Positions 35,960-43,049 of a stretch of 43,049 nt of DNA are shown here, in pieces (the stretch's first letter is position 1; each line of letters begins with the position of its first letter). The DNA is from Fundidesulfovibrio agrisoli (GTDB taxonomy: Bacteria; Desulfobacterota; Desulfovibrionia; Desulfovibrionales; Desulfovibrionaceae). Made by a program: the position numbers and the translations under genes. The notes below the pieces were generated by a model, which did not search any database, was not told the origin of the DNA, and saw nothing but the letters and a program-made list of their open reading frames with translations. The stretch is from contig NZ_JAKZKX010000019.1 in assembly GCF_022808715.1 (NCBI RefSeq), positions 1 through 43,049 of the forward strand, read 5' to 3'.

Positions 35960-38053
35960 ATGGCTAAAAACCTCTATATCATAGCCACCGAGGCCCGCAG
36001 CGGCAAATCCGCCATCTGCCTGGGCGTTATGCAGCTGCTCCTGAAGGATTTCCAGCGCGTCGCCTTCTTCCGCCCCATCATCTCCGGCTCCACCCAGGGC
36101 AAGAAAGACCACGACATCAACCTGATCCTCTCGCAGTTCTACCTGAACATGCGCTACGAGGACACCTTCGTCTACACCCTGGACCAGGCCCGCGACATGA
36201 TGAACCAGGGCAAGCACACCGTGATGATCGAGAACATCCTTGCCAAGTACAAGGAGCTCGAGTCCAAGTACGACTTCGTGCTGCTCGAAGGCACGGACTT
36301 CCTGGGCAGCGACCTGGCCTTCGAGTCCGACATCAACGCCGAGATCGCCTCCAACATCGGCTGCCCGGTGATCCTGGTCTCCAACGGCCTGGACAAGCCC
36401 GCCGAGGCCCTCATCGCCTCCACCCAGATCGCCATCGACACCTTCTCGGAGAAGGGCCTGGACATCTTCGCCACCATCGTCAACCGCGTGGACCCCGGCT
36501 TCGAGGAGAAGGTCCTCAACGGGCTGACCTGCAAGTACATCGGCGGGCAGGACTGCCTGACCTACGCCATCCCCGAGGACGCCACCCTGGGCAAGCCCAC
36601 CGTGGCCGACGTGACCAAGTGGCTGAACGCCCAGGTGCTCTACGGGCAGGACCAGCTCGACACCCCCATCGACGACTACATCGTGGCCGCCATGCAGGTG
36701 GGCAACTTCCTGGAATACATCAAGAAGGGCGCCCTGGTCATCACCCCGGGCGACCGCGCCGACGTGGTGCTGGGCTGCTACGCCTCCCGCCTGTCCACCG
36801 CCTATCAGGACGTGGCCGGCATCGTGCTCACCGGCGGCATCGAGCCCAACTCCAGCATCAAGAAGCTCATCGACGGATGGACCGGCGTGCCCCTGCCGGT
36901 TCTGCTGGCCGAAGGCCACACCTACAAGGTGGCCCGCATCCTCATGGACCTCTACGGCCGCATCGAGTCCGACGACCAGAAGAAGATCGCCACCGCCCTG
37001 GGCACCTTCGAGAAGCACGTCAACGGCGAGGACTTCCGCTCCCGCCTGGAGGCCAAGCGCTCCTCCAAGATCACGCCCAAGATGTTCGAGTACAGCCTGA
37101 TCGACAAGGCCAAGCTCCAGCGCCAGCACATCGTTCTGCCCGAGGGCACCTCCACCCGCATCCTCAAGGCGGCCGACATCCTGCTGCGCCGCGGCGTGGC
37201 CGACCTGACCATCCTGGGCAAGGAGGACGAGGTCCATCCGCTGATCTCCCAGCTGGGCCTGGACCTCTCCGGCGCCCAGATCGTCAACCCGGCCAAGTCC
37301 GAGTTCTACGAGCAGTACTGGCACACCTACTACGAGATGCGCAAAGCCAAGGGCGTCACCGAGGAGATGGCCCGCGACCAGATGCTCTCCCCCACCTACT
37401 TCGGCACCATGATGGTGCAGATGGGCCAGGCCAACGGCATGGTCTCCGGCTCCATCAACACCACGCAGGACACCATCCGCCCGGCCCTGCAGATCATCAA
37501 GACCAAGCCCGGCATGTCCATCGTGAGCTCCGTGTTCCTGATGTGCCTGGCCGACCGGGTGCTGGTCTTCGGCGACTGCGCCGTGAACCCCAGCCCCAAC
37601 GCCCAGCAGCTGGCTGAAATCGCGATCCAGTCCGCGCACACCGCCGCCGCCTTCGGGGTCGAGCCGCGCATCGCCATGCTCTCCTACTCCACCGGCAGCT
37701 CCGGCTCCGGCGCCGAGGTGGACAAGGTCCGCGAGGCCACCAAGATCGCCCACGAAATGGCCCCCGAGCTCCTGCTGGAAGGCCCCCTGCAGTACGACGC
37801 CGCCATCGACCCCGAGGTCGCGGCGCTGAAGATGCCGGGCTCCGCCGTGGCGGGCAAGGCCACCGTGTTCATCTTCCCGGACCTCAACACCGGCAACAAC
37901 ACCTACAAGGCCGTTCAGCGCGCCGCCTCGGCCGTGGCCATCGGCCCCGTCCTTCAGGGCCTGAACAAGCCCGTGAACGATCTCTCCCGCGGCTGCACCG
38001 TGGAGGACATCGTGAACACCGTCGTCATCACCGCCATTCAGGCGCAGCACTAA
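35960..38053 (+). CDS. pta: Phosphate acetyltransferase (long form)
   Basis: 697 residues from ATG 35960 (GAGGAG upstream). It makes acetyl phosphate from acetyl-CoA. The N-terminal part (about 1-215) is a P-loop CobB/BioD-like domain (IIATEARSGKSAI), then a DRTGG domain (about 225-335, TPGDRADVVLGCYASRL), then the catalytic PTA_PTB domain (about 375-697: LPEGTSTRILKAADIL, GMVSGSINTTQDTIRPALQI, FPDLNTGNNTYKAVQR). This is the long enteric-type architecture, with the regulatory N-terminal domains. ackA follows 21 bases later. In a sulfate reducer this pair yields ATP when lactate or pyruvate is oxidised to acetate. Confidence 0.96.
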   Translation: MAKNLYIIATEARSGKSAICLGVMQLLLKDFQRVAFFRPIISGSTQGKKDHDINLILSQFYLNMRYEDTFVYTLDQARDMMNQGKHTVMIENILAKYKELESKYDFVLLEGTDFLGSDLAFESDINAEIASNIGCPVILVSNGLDKPAEALIASTQIAIDTFSEKGLDIFATIVNRVDPGFEEKVLNGLTCKYIGGQDCLTYAIPEDATLGKPTVADVTKWLNAQVLYGQDQLDTPIDDYIVAAMQVGNFLEYIKKGALVITPGDRADVVLGCYASRLSTAYQDVAGIVLTGGIEPNSSIKKLIDGWTGVPLPVLLAEGHTYKVARILMDLYGRIESDDQKKIATALGTFEKHVNGEDFRSRLEAKRSSKITPKMFEYSLIDKAKLQRQHIVLPEGTSTRILKAADILLRRGVADLTILGKEDEVHPLISQLGLDLSGAQIVNPAKSEFYEQYWHTYYEMRKAKGVTEEMARDQMLSPTYFGTMMVQMGQANGMVSGSINTTQDTIRPALQIIKTKPGMSIVSSVFLMCLADRVLVFGDCAVNPSPNAQQLAEIAIQSAHTAAAFGVEPRIAMLSYSTGSSGSGAEVDKVREATKIAHEMAPELLLEGPLQYDAAIDPEVAALKMPGSAVAGKATVFIFPDLNTGNNTYKAVQRAASAVAIGPVLQGLNKPVNDLSRGCTVEDIVNTVVITAIQAQH

Positions 38054-38074
38054 TACATCGTAAGGAGCCTTTGC

Positions 38075-39292
38075 ATGAACGTCCTGGTTCTCAACTGCGG
38101 CAGCTCGTCGCTTAAATATCAGCTCATCGACATGAACACCCAGGAGGTGCTCTGTTCCGGCCTTGTGGAGCGCATCGGCGACCCCATGGGCAAGATCGCC
38201 CACAAGTCCTTCCCCGGCAGCGACAAGCAGAAGGCCGTGAGCTCCGAGGAGGCCTTCCCCGACCACGGCGCCGCCCTCAAGGCCGCCAACGTGCTCATCA
38301 GCTCCAACCCCGAGACCAAGGTTGTGAGCGCCGTCTCCGACATCGCCGCCATCGGCCACCGCGTGCTGCACGCGGGCACCGTGTACCGCGAGCCCGTGGT
38401 CATCGACACCGACGTGAAGGCCACCATCCGCAAGTTCTTCATCCTGGGCCCCCTGCACAACCCGCCCCAGCTCATCGGCATCGAGGCCGCGGAAGTGCTC
38501 TACCCCGGCGTGCCCCAGGTGGCCGTGTTCGACACCGCCTTCCACGCCACCATCCCCGACTACGCCGCCACCTACGCCATCCCCTACTCCTACTACACGG
38601 AGCTGGGCGTGCGCCGTTACGGCTTCCACGGCACCTCCCACTGGTACGTGGCCAAGAAGACCGCCTCCGTCATCGGCAAGCCCTTCGACAAGACCAGCTG
38701 CATCACCGTGCACCTGGGCAACGGCTGCTCCATGGACGCCGTGAAGAACGGCGTCTGCGTTGACACCTCCATGGGCCTGACCCCGCTGCAGGGCCTGATG
38801 ATGGGCACCCGCTCCGGCGACATCGACGCCTCCATCTACGCCTTCCTGGCCAAGAACAAGGGCATGAGCGTCGAGGAGATCGACAACCTGCTCAACAAGC
38901 AGAGCGGCCTCAAGGGCATCTGCGGTATGAACGACATGCGCGACATCCACGCAGCCCGCGCCAAGGGCGACAAGATGGCCCAGCTTGCCGTCGAGATGTT
39001 CTGCTACCGCGTGAAGCAGTACATCGGCGCCTACCTGGCCGCCCTTGACGGCTGCGACGCCATCGCCTTCACCGCGGGCATCGGCGAGAACGACACCGAC
39101 GTGCGCCAGATGGTCTGCGAAGGCCTGGGCTCCGTGGGCGTGAAGATCGACAAGGACCGCAACTACGGCTTCAAGCGCGGCGAGGTCTGCAAGATCTCCT
39201 CCGACGATTCGCCGGTGGCCGTGTACGTGATTCCCACCAACGAAGAGCTGGAGATCGCCACCCAGACCGTCTCCGTGGTGGCCTCCAAATAG
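38075..39292 (+). CDS. ackA: Acetate kinase
   Basis: 405 residues, full length. It converts acetyl phosphate and ADP to acetate and ATP. ASKHA-fold motifs: NCGSSSLKYQL at the start, GHRVLHAG, FDTAFHATIP, the conserved RRYGFHGTSH, HLGNGCSMDAV, and FTAGIGEND. AAGGAG lies 8 bases before the ATG. It is the second gene of pta-ackA and ends at a strong terminator. Confidence 0.97.
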   Translation: MNVLVLNCGSSSLKYQLIDMNTQEVLCSGLVERIGDPMGKIAHKSFPGSDKQKAVSSEEAFPDHGAALKAANVLISSNPETKVVSAVSDIAAIGHRVLHAGTVYREPVVIDTDVKATIRKFFILGPLHNPPQLIGIEAAEVLYPGVPQVAVFDTAFHATIPDYAATYAIPYSYYTELGVRRYGFHGTSHWYVAKKTASVIGKPFDKTSCITVHLGNGCSMDAVKNGVCVDTSMGLTPLQGLMMGTRSGDIDASIYAFLAKNKGMSVEEIDNLLNKQSGLKGICGMNDMRDIHAARAKGDKMAQLAVEMFCYRVKQYIGAYLAALDGCDAIAFTAGIGENDTDVRQMVCEGLGSVGVKIDKDRNYGFKRGEVCKISSDDSPVAVYVIPTNEELEIATQTVSVVASK

Positions 39293-39323
39293 GCTTTACA
39301 ACCGACCCTGTTCATGTTGCTTT

Positions 39324-39355
39324 TGGGAGCCGCCCGCGCGGCTCCCATTTTTTTG
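39324..39355 (+). terminator. Terminator of pta-ackA
   Basis: GGGAGCCGC-CCGC-GCGGCTCCC followed by A and seven T, 32 bases after the ackA stop. A textbook intrinsic terminator. Confidence 0.93.
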
Positions 39356-39493
39356 ACAAAGAGACGTACAGGCAACCCGATGGTAACGCTTCCACTGCTC
39401 ATGGCGGCCGCCCGCGCGGCTTCGGAAATTGACCACGACGATTTTCCGGTGATAGACGGCGACGAAAGACTCGAACACATGAGGAGGCTATCA

Positions 39494-39922
39494 ATGGACG
39501 AGGCTCACCTGTTGCGGACGCACCTGAAAAACACCTTTCAGCACCTCGACGACGATGAGGTTGAAACCCTGGCCGGCAAAATCGAGACCGTCCGCGAGAA
39601 CTACAAGTTCCGCTACGGCAAGCTCATGGATTTCGCCGAGTTCTTCTCCGGCGTGCTGGTGAACGTGGAGCTTGAGAACCACAGCTCCTTCCCCAGGGCC
39701 GTGGAGATCGAAGACACCGCCACCGGGCTCAAACTTGGGCGCATCTTCTTCAACCCCTGGCAGCGCAAGACCGTGACCATCACCGCTCTGTGCGGCGGGT
39801 TCGGGCGCCTGAAGTACAAGACCCCGAAGATGGAAAGCTTCGTGCACACCCCCTTCCTGATGGAAGGCGACGTGTACCGCTTCACGCACGCCCGCGCCGC
39901 CATCGCCGGACCCTCGTCCTAG
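39494..39922 (+). CDS. Hypothetical protein, 142 residues
   Basis: Start chosen at ATG 39494 because GGAGG lies seven bases before it. The frame is open upstream, and Met at 39380 with a protein-like stretch (ASEIDHDDFPVIDGDERLEH) is an alternative that would give 180 residues with a weak ribosome site. The first half is helical and charged (HLKNTFQHLDDDEVETLAGKI). The second half looks beta-rich (VEIEDTATGLKLGRIFFNPW, KTVTITALCGGFGRLKY). No signal peptide or membrane helix. The family is not recognised. It stands alone between the pta-ackA terminator and the cupin gene. Confidence 0.6.
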   Translation: MDEAHLLRTHLKNTFQHLDDDEVETLAGKIETVRENYKFRYGKLMDFAEFFSGVLVNVELENHSSFPRAVEIEDTATGLKLGRIFFNPWQRKTVTITALCGGFGRLKYKTPKMESFVHTPFLMEGDVYRFTHARAAIAGPSS

Positions 39923-40062
39923 GCGTACACGGCCGGGGGCGCGGCGCAGGCCGCCGGGCGCTTTCTGCCATGCGCCCGCAGCGGATAACGCGCACGCCTG
40001 AAGGCAATCGCAACTCGGCGCGCCGGGGTAGCCTCCCGCCCCGGCGCCTGCAAGGAGACGCC

Positions 40063-40386
40063 ATGCAGACGAGCCCACCCCCCTACGCCATCGCCGGCAA
40101 GCAGACCATCGCCCAGACCCCTGAACTCCGCGTCACGCTCATGGATTTCGCCCCGGGCCAGGAGATACCCTGGCACCGCCACAACACCGTGGACGACACC
40201 TCCTTCTGCCTCAAGGGCGCGGTGGAGATTTCCACCACCGACCCCGACGAAACCCACGCCATCGCGCCGGGCGAATTCAAACGCATCCCCGCTGGGACCC
40301 CGCACCGCGTGCGCTGCCTCGGCCCCGAGCCCTGCCGCGTGCTCCTGGTGCAGGGCGTTGGCGCCTACGATTTCCTGCCAGCCTGA
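40063..40386 (+). CDS. Small cupin-domain protein
   Basis: 107 residues, a single cupin barrel. Motif 1: PWHRHNTVDDTSFCLKG, with the two metal-binding His; the usual Glu position is Asp. Motif 2: PGEFKRIPAGTPHRV with the third His. AAGGAG precedes the ATG; farther upstream in-frame codons lie in the 3' end of the previous gene and in the spacer, and are rejected. It probably binds a metal and a small ligand; no specific reaction can be given. Confidence 0.8.
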   Translation: MQTSPPPYAIAGKQTIAQTPELRVTLMDFAPGQEIPWHRHNTVDDTSFCLKGAVEISTTDPDETHAIAPGEFKRIPAGTPHRVRCLGPEPCRVLLVQGVGAYDFLPA

Positions 40387-40504
40387 TTCCCGCCCGCGGG
40401 CACATGAACATCATTTCATCTTTGAAAGGTTCTGCTCATCTTGCCAAACCCCCGGCCCCACTCTAAATGCAACTGGACTCCACCCCCTTGCTGAAGGAGC
40501 CTGC

Positions 40505-41140
40505 ATGTTCTGGAAATCAAAGAAGGAAGATTCCTACCATCCCCAGTACCCCAAGCTGCCGGACACCCTGCGCATCGGGGCCATCCTGGCCGTGGAGCCG
40601 GGCGAAGCCCTGCGCTACGAGGGCCTGGGCCTGACTCTGCCCCTGCCCTCCGGGGAGATCGTGGTGGAGGCCGTCTCCGGCATGGAGCTCTTCGGCCTGA
40701 CCATCTCCCGGGCCTACGTGAAGGCCGGCGAGCGACAGGCCGTGTACCAGTTCCAGCAGCAGAAGGACGGCACCGTCCTGGACGTTAACTGCCTCCAGGT
40801 ATTGCAGGAGGTCTTCCCGGCCACCCCCGGCGATTGGGACACCTGGCTCGGCGAAGGCGGGCTCATCGGCGGGCAGGACATCACCTCCCCCGACGGGGTG
40901 CGCTACACGCGCGACTGGGGCGACGGGGACTACGCCGAGCCCGTGGAGGCCCAGGAGCGCATCTTCGTGGACCCCACCAAGGAGCCCATCGTGGTCGAGC
41001 ACAAGCTGATGCTCTACAGCCGCGAGCTTGGCGACAGCCGCGAGTACCTGCTGGTCTCGGCCGACGACGAGCCCGGCCAGGCCCTGGTCCGCATCCTCAC
41101 TGGGGTGGTCATGACCCCGCAGGCGCTCAAGATCTATTAA
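40505..41140 (+). CDS. DUF2491-family protein (YjfK-like)
   Basis: 211 residues from ATG 40505 (GAAGGAG upstream). It resembles DUF2491: PKLPDTLRIGAILAVEPGEAL, LPLPSGEIVVEAVSGMEL, then AVYQFQQQKDGTVLDVN and an acidic tail to GVVMTPQALKIY. In E. coli yjfK is next to yjfJ (PspA-like) in a cluster of unknown function, and here too a PspA-like gene follows two genes later. Soluble, cytoplasmic. It is followed 10 bases later by the Ser-rich membrane protein. Confidence 0.75.
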   Translation: MFWKSKKEDSYHPQYPKLPDTLRIGAILAVEPGEALRYEGLGLTLPLPSGEIVVEAVSGMELFGLTISRAYVKAGERQAVYQFQQQKDGTVLDVNCLQVLQEVFPATPGDWDTWLGEGGLIGGQDITSPDGVRYTRDWGDGDYAEPVEAQERIFVDPTKEPIVVEHKLMLYSRELGDSREYLLVSADDEPGQALVRILTGVVMTPQALKIY

Positions 41141-41150
41141 GGAGTCACCC

Positions 41151-42182
41151 ATGCGCTTCAGAACGCTTCTGGCCCTGGCTCTGGCCCTGTGCATGGTGTT
41201 CGGGCCAGCCGCCCTTTCGCTGGCCAAGACATCCTCCAGTTCGAGCTCCAGCCGCAGCTCGTTCTCTTCCAGCGGCAGCCGCTCAAGCTCATCCTCCGGG
41301 TGGTCAAGCTCATCCAAGCCGAGCTCCACCAGCTCCTCCGGTACTTCCAGTTCGACCAGCTCCTCCTCCGGCTGGTCCTCCGGGTCGTCCTCTACTCCGT
41401 CCGGGTCGAGCTCGGGCAGCACGTCCGGCACTTCCTCGGGCTGGTCCTCCGGGTCCGGTTCCTCGGCCCAGAGTCCCTCCAGCCCCGCCGGCCCCTCCGG
41501 CTCGTCCAGTTGGTCCAACAGCTCGGGCGCGTCCTCCTCGACGGGCTCGAAGTCCTCGTCCACCTCGGCCTTCTCCTCCTCCGGGGCCTCTTCGGTGAAC
41601 AAGTCGGCCGCAACCAAGTCCTACCAGGAGTACCAGGGCCAGTTCGGCAAGTCCGGCAACCCGGTGAACCCGGGCCAGGTGAGCACCAGCAAGCCCATCC
41701 TGAACCAGAACCGCACCTTCGGCTCCTACCAGGACTACAGCTCCTACCGGGGCGACTACTACGCGGGCCGCGGCTGGAGCGCGCCGGGCTACGCCTTCCA
41801 CAGCTATTCGAGCTTCGGCATGTGGGACGCCATGTTCATGTGGTTCATGCTCTCGCACCTCGGCTCCGGCTCCAGCTTCTTCTACAACCACCAGAGCGAC
41901 CCCGGCGTGCAGGCTTTCAAACAGGAGGCCCAGAAGCTCTCCGAGTCCAACGCGGACCTCAAGAAGCAACTGGACGAGCTCAACGCCAAGCTCGACCAGA
42001 TGAAGAAGGACGGCACCCCCGTGGACCCCAACGCCCTGCCCAAGGACGTTGACCCCAACGTGGTCATGGCCCAGCCCAAGATCGAGAACAAGAACGCCGC
42101 CTCCAGCATGCTCTGGCCCATCGTGGGCCTGGTGGCCTTCGGCGGCGCCGCGTATTTCATGTTCTTCAGAAGACGCGCCTAA
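41151..42182 (+). CDS. Ser-rich secreted/membrane-anchored protein
   Basis: 343 residues with AAGGAG eight bases before the ATG. Signal peptide about 1-26. Residues about 28-160 are a low-complexity Ser/Gly/Thr tract with recurring GWSS units. A Gly/Tyr-rich part follows (YQDYSSYRGDYYAGRGWSAPGY), then a hydrophobic stretch (about 222-240, MWDAMFMWFMLSHLG), a coiled coil (about 255-290, KLSESNADLKKQLDELNAKL), and a C-terminal transmembrane helix (about 320-338) ending FFRRRA. The topology suggests an extracytoplasmic Ser-rich arm anchored in the inner membrane. Function unknown; the operon with DUF2491 and PspA-like genes points to the envelope. Confidence 0.8.
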   Translation: MRFRTLLALALALCMVFGPAALSLAKTSSSSSSSRSSFSSSGSRSSSSSGWSSSSKPSSTSSSGTSSSTSSSSGWSSGSSSTPSGSSSGSTSGTSSGWSSGSGSSAQSPSSPAGPSGSSSWSNSSGASSSTGSKSSSTSAFSSSGASSVNKSAATKSYQEYQGQFGKSGNPVNPGQVSTSKPILNQNRTFGSYQDYSSYRGDYYAGRGWSAPGYAFHSYSSFGMWDAMFMWFMLSHLGSGSSFFYNHQSDPGVQAFKQEAQKLSESNADLKKQLDELNAKLDQMKKDGTPVDPNALPKDVDPNVVMAQPKIENKNAASSMLWPIVGLVAFGGAAYFMFFRRRA

Positions 42183-42201
42183 CACTCCAAGGAGACAACG
42201 C

Positions 42202-42966
42202 ATGTTTACTTTCCTGAAGCACTTCTTCATCCAGAAGACCCAGGACGCCCAGCAGGGTTTCGTCCAGCTGCTGGTGCAGTTCGACCCCGAGACAGCCTCC
42301 GAGGCCGAGATCGGGGAGCTCGACGACGCGCTCACCAAGCTGACCCAGCAGATGGTGGCGGCCAAGAACGCCTGGGAAAAGGAAGACCGCGAAGCCAAGG
42401 AAATCCAGAAGAACTACGACCTTCGCCTGGCCGCCGCCGAGCGCCTGCAGGCCCGGGCCGAGTCCGCCTCACCCGAGGAGAAGCCCCAGGTGGAGGCCAG
42501 CCTGGCCGCCCTGCTGGGCGAGCTGGAGAAGATGGTTCCCGAGGTGGAACGCGAGCTGCGCGAAGCCACCGAGGCCAAGGGCTATTACGACGAGCTGGCC
42601 CAGGCCGTGAAGGACGCCTCCGAGCGCCTGAAGACCGCCCGCGCCCGCCTGAGCGACGCCAAGCGCCGCATGGACGCCGCCCAGGTGCGCATGGAGCGCG
42701 CCAAGGAGCAGGAGGAGCGCGCCAAGGTGGTGGCCGGCATCAAGCAGCAGGCCTCCACCATCGGCACCGCCTTCGACGCCATGTCCAAGAAGGCCGCGGA
42801 GCTCGAAGCCAAGACCGAGGTGCACAACACCAAGACCCAGCTGCTCACCCCGCCCAAGTCCGAGGACCCCTACCTGGCCCAGGCTCTCAAGGAAGCCGCC
42901 GGGGAAAAGCCCGCCGCTGAGCAGCAGAGCCTCTCCGACCGCCTGGCCGCCCTGAAGAAGAAATAG
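42202..42966 (+). CDS. PspA/IM30-like coiled-coil protein
   Basis: 254 residues from ATG 42202 (AAGGAG upstream). Almost entirely alpha-helical with heptad-like charged repeats (about 40-215), no membrane helix, and a short amphipathic start (MFTFLKHFFIQKTQD), as in PspA/Vipp1 (ESCRT-III-like) membrane-stress proteins. The C-terminal tail ends LSDRLAALKKK. The match is by pattern rather than by a clear signature, so a generic coiled-coil protein remains possible. The setting after DUF2491, like yjfJ-yjfK, supports the PspA reading. Confidence 0.65.
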   Translation: MFTFLKHFFIQKTQDAQQGFVQLLVQFDPETASEAEIGELDDALTKLTQQMVAAKNAWEKEDREAKEIQKNYDLRLAAAERLQARAESASPEEKPQVEASLAALLGELEKMVPEVERELREATEAKGYYDELAQAVKDASERLKTARARLSDAKRRMDAAQVRMERAKEQEERAKVVAGIKQQASTIGTAFDAMSKKAAELEAKTEVHNTKTQLLTPPKSEDPYLAQALKEAAGEKPAAEQQSLSDRLAALKKK

Positions 42967-43049
42967 CCCTGACGTTCTCACGACAACAAAGGCCCGCGCC
43001 GGACAGAGTGAGGGGGCGGGGGGGTGTTTTGGGTGTGGGTGGGGGGGGG
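42967..43049. other. Window end with G-rich low-quality sequence
   Basis: After the PspA-like stop the sequence becomes G-rich from about 43005 and ends in almost pure G/T (GGGTGTGGGTGGGGGGGGG). It resembles read-end artefact at a contig edge; no feature is claimed. Confidence 0.6.

Noticed and set aside
35867-38950. Very long open frame on the minus strand opposite pta and ackA (over 1000 codons)
   Set aside because: It is the complement frame of two highly conserved enzymes in GC-rich DNA; its peptide is Val/Gly/His-rich low complexity with no domain.
41310-42398. Minus-strand frame opposite the Ser-rich gene
   Set aside because: The Ser-rich frame has a signal peptide, ribosome site, coiled coil and membrane helix; the complement is a Glu/Gly/Arg low-complexity product.

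Overview
The window is GC-rich DNA from an anaerobic bacterium, most likely a Desulfovibrionales sulfate reducer (Desulfovibrio or Fundidesulfovibrio-like). This is inferred from the gene set: a nifH-I1-I2-D-K nitrogenase of the anaerobe type with two PII-like NifI proteins, a fused Pta with an N-terminal P-loop domain followed by ackA, a two-cluster ferredoxin under a CRP/FNR-type site, and many sensory and c-di-GMP proteins. No rRNA, tRNA or CRISPR array was seen. The last ~45 bases are almost pure G and look like an artefact at a contig end.

Layout. 1-126 is the tail of a plus-strand gene, facing a minus-strand Fe-S protein across a terminator. 1214-4930 (minus) is an MCP / AraC regulator / EamA exporter operon with overlapping or closely spaced genes. 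5059-12726 (minus) is one acetate-uptake operon: DUF485 protein, ActP, two CBS-DUF294 signalling proteins (one with a degenerate nucleotidyltransferase motif), a DnaQ-like exonuclease, then acetyl-CoA synthetase. 13.0-16.6 kb is an AT-richer island with a secreted 14-repeat RCC1 protein and two doubtful small genes.

The nitrogen-fixation locus spans 16.7-35.4 kb. Reading on the minus strand, nifH-nifI1-nifI2-nifD-nifK-ferredoxin starts at a near-perfect sigma-54 promoter (31410-31426). A second minus-strand unit, small ORF-nifE-nifN-nifB, starts at another sigma-54 promoter (20987-21003). The two halves are separated by a plus-strand cassette: a transposase-derived protein that has lost its DDE residues, a small membrane protein, a P1B-type ATPase and an HMA-like protein. 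A degenerate GGDEF protein and a second tiny ORF follow on the minus strand. Divergent from nifH is TSUP permease-PAS/GGDEF/EAL-nifV, whose leader can be drawn as a riboswitch- or attenuator-like RNA. No nifA, nifU, nifS or separate nifX is in the window.

35.96-39.29 kb is pta-ackA (acetate formation with ATP yield), preceded by a long structured intergenic region. 39.5-43.0 kb holds an unknown protein, a small cupin, and a DUF2491 / Ser-rich membrane protein / PspA-like operon.

The best candidates for something undescribed are: (1) two tiny paralogous hydrophobic peptides of 36 and 32 residues at the nifE promoter end, sharing 11 of 18 C-terminal residues; (2) the transposase-derived, catalytically dead protein beside the metal ATPase inside the nif locus; (3) the structured leader before the TSUP/EAL/nifV operon; (4) the active/inactive pair of CBS-DUF294 proteins in the acetate operon.
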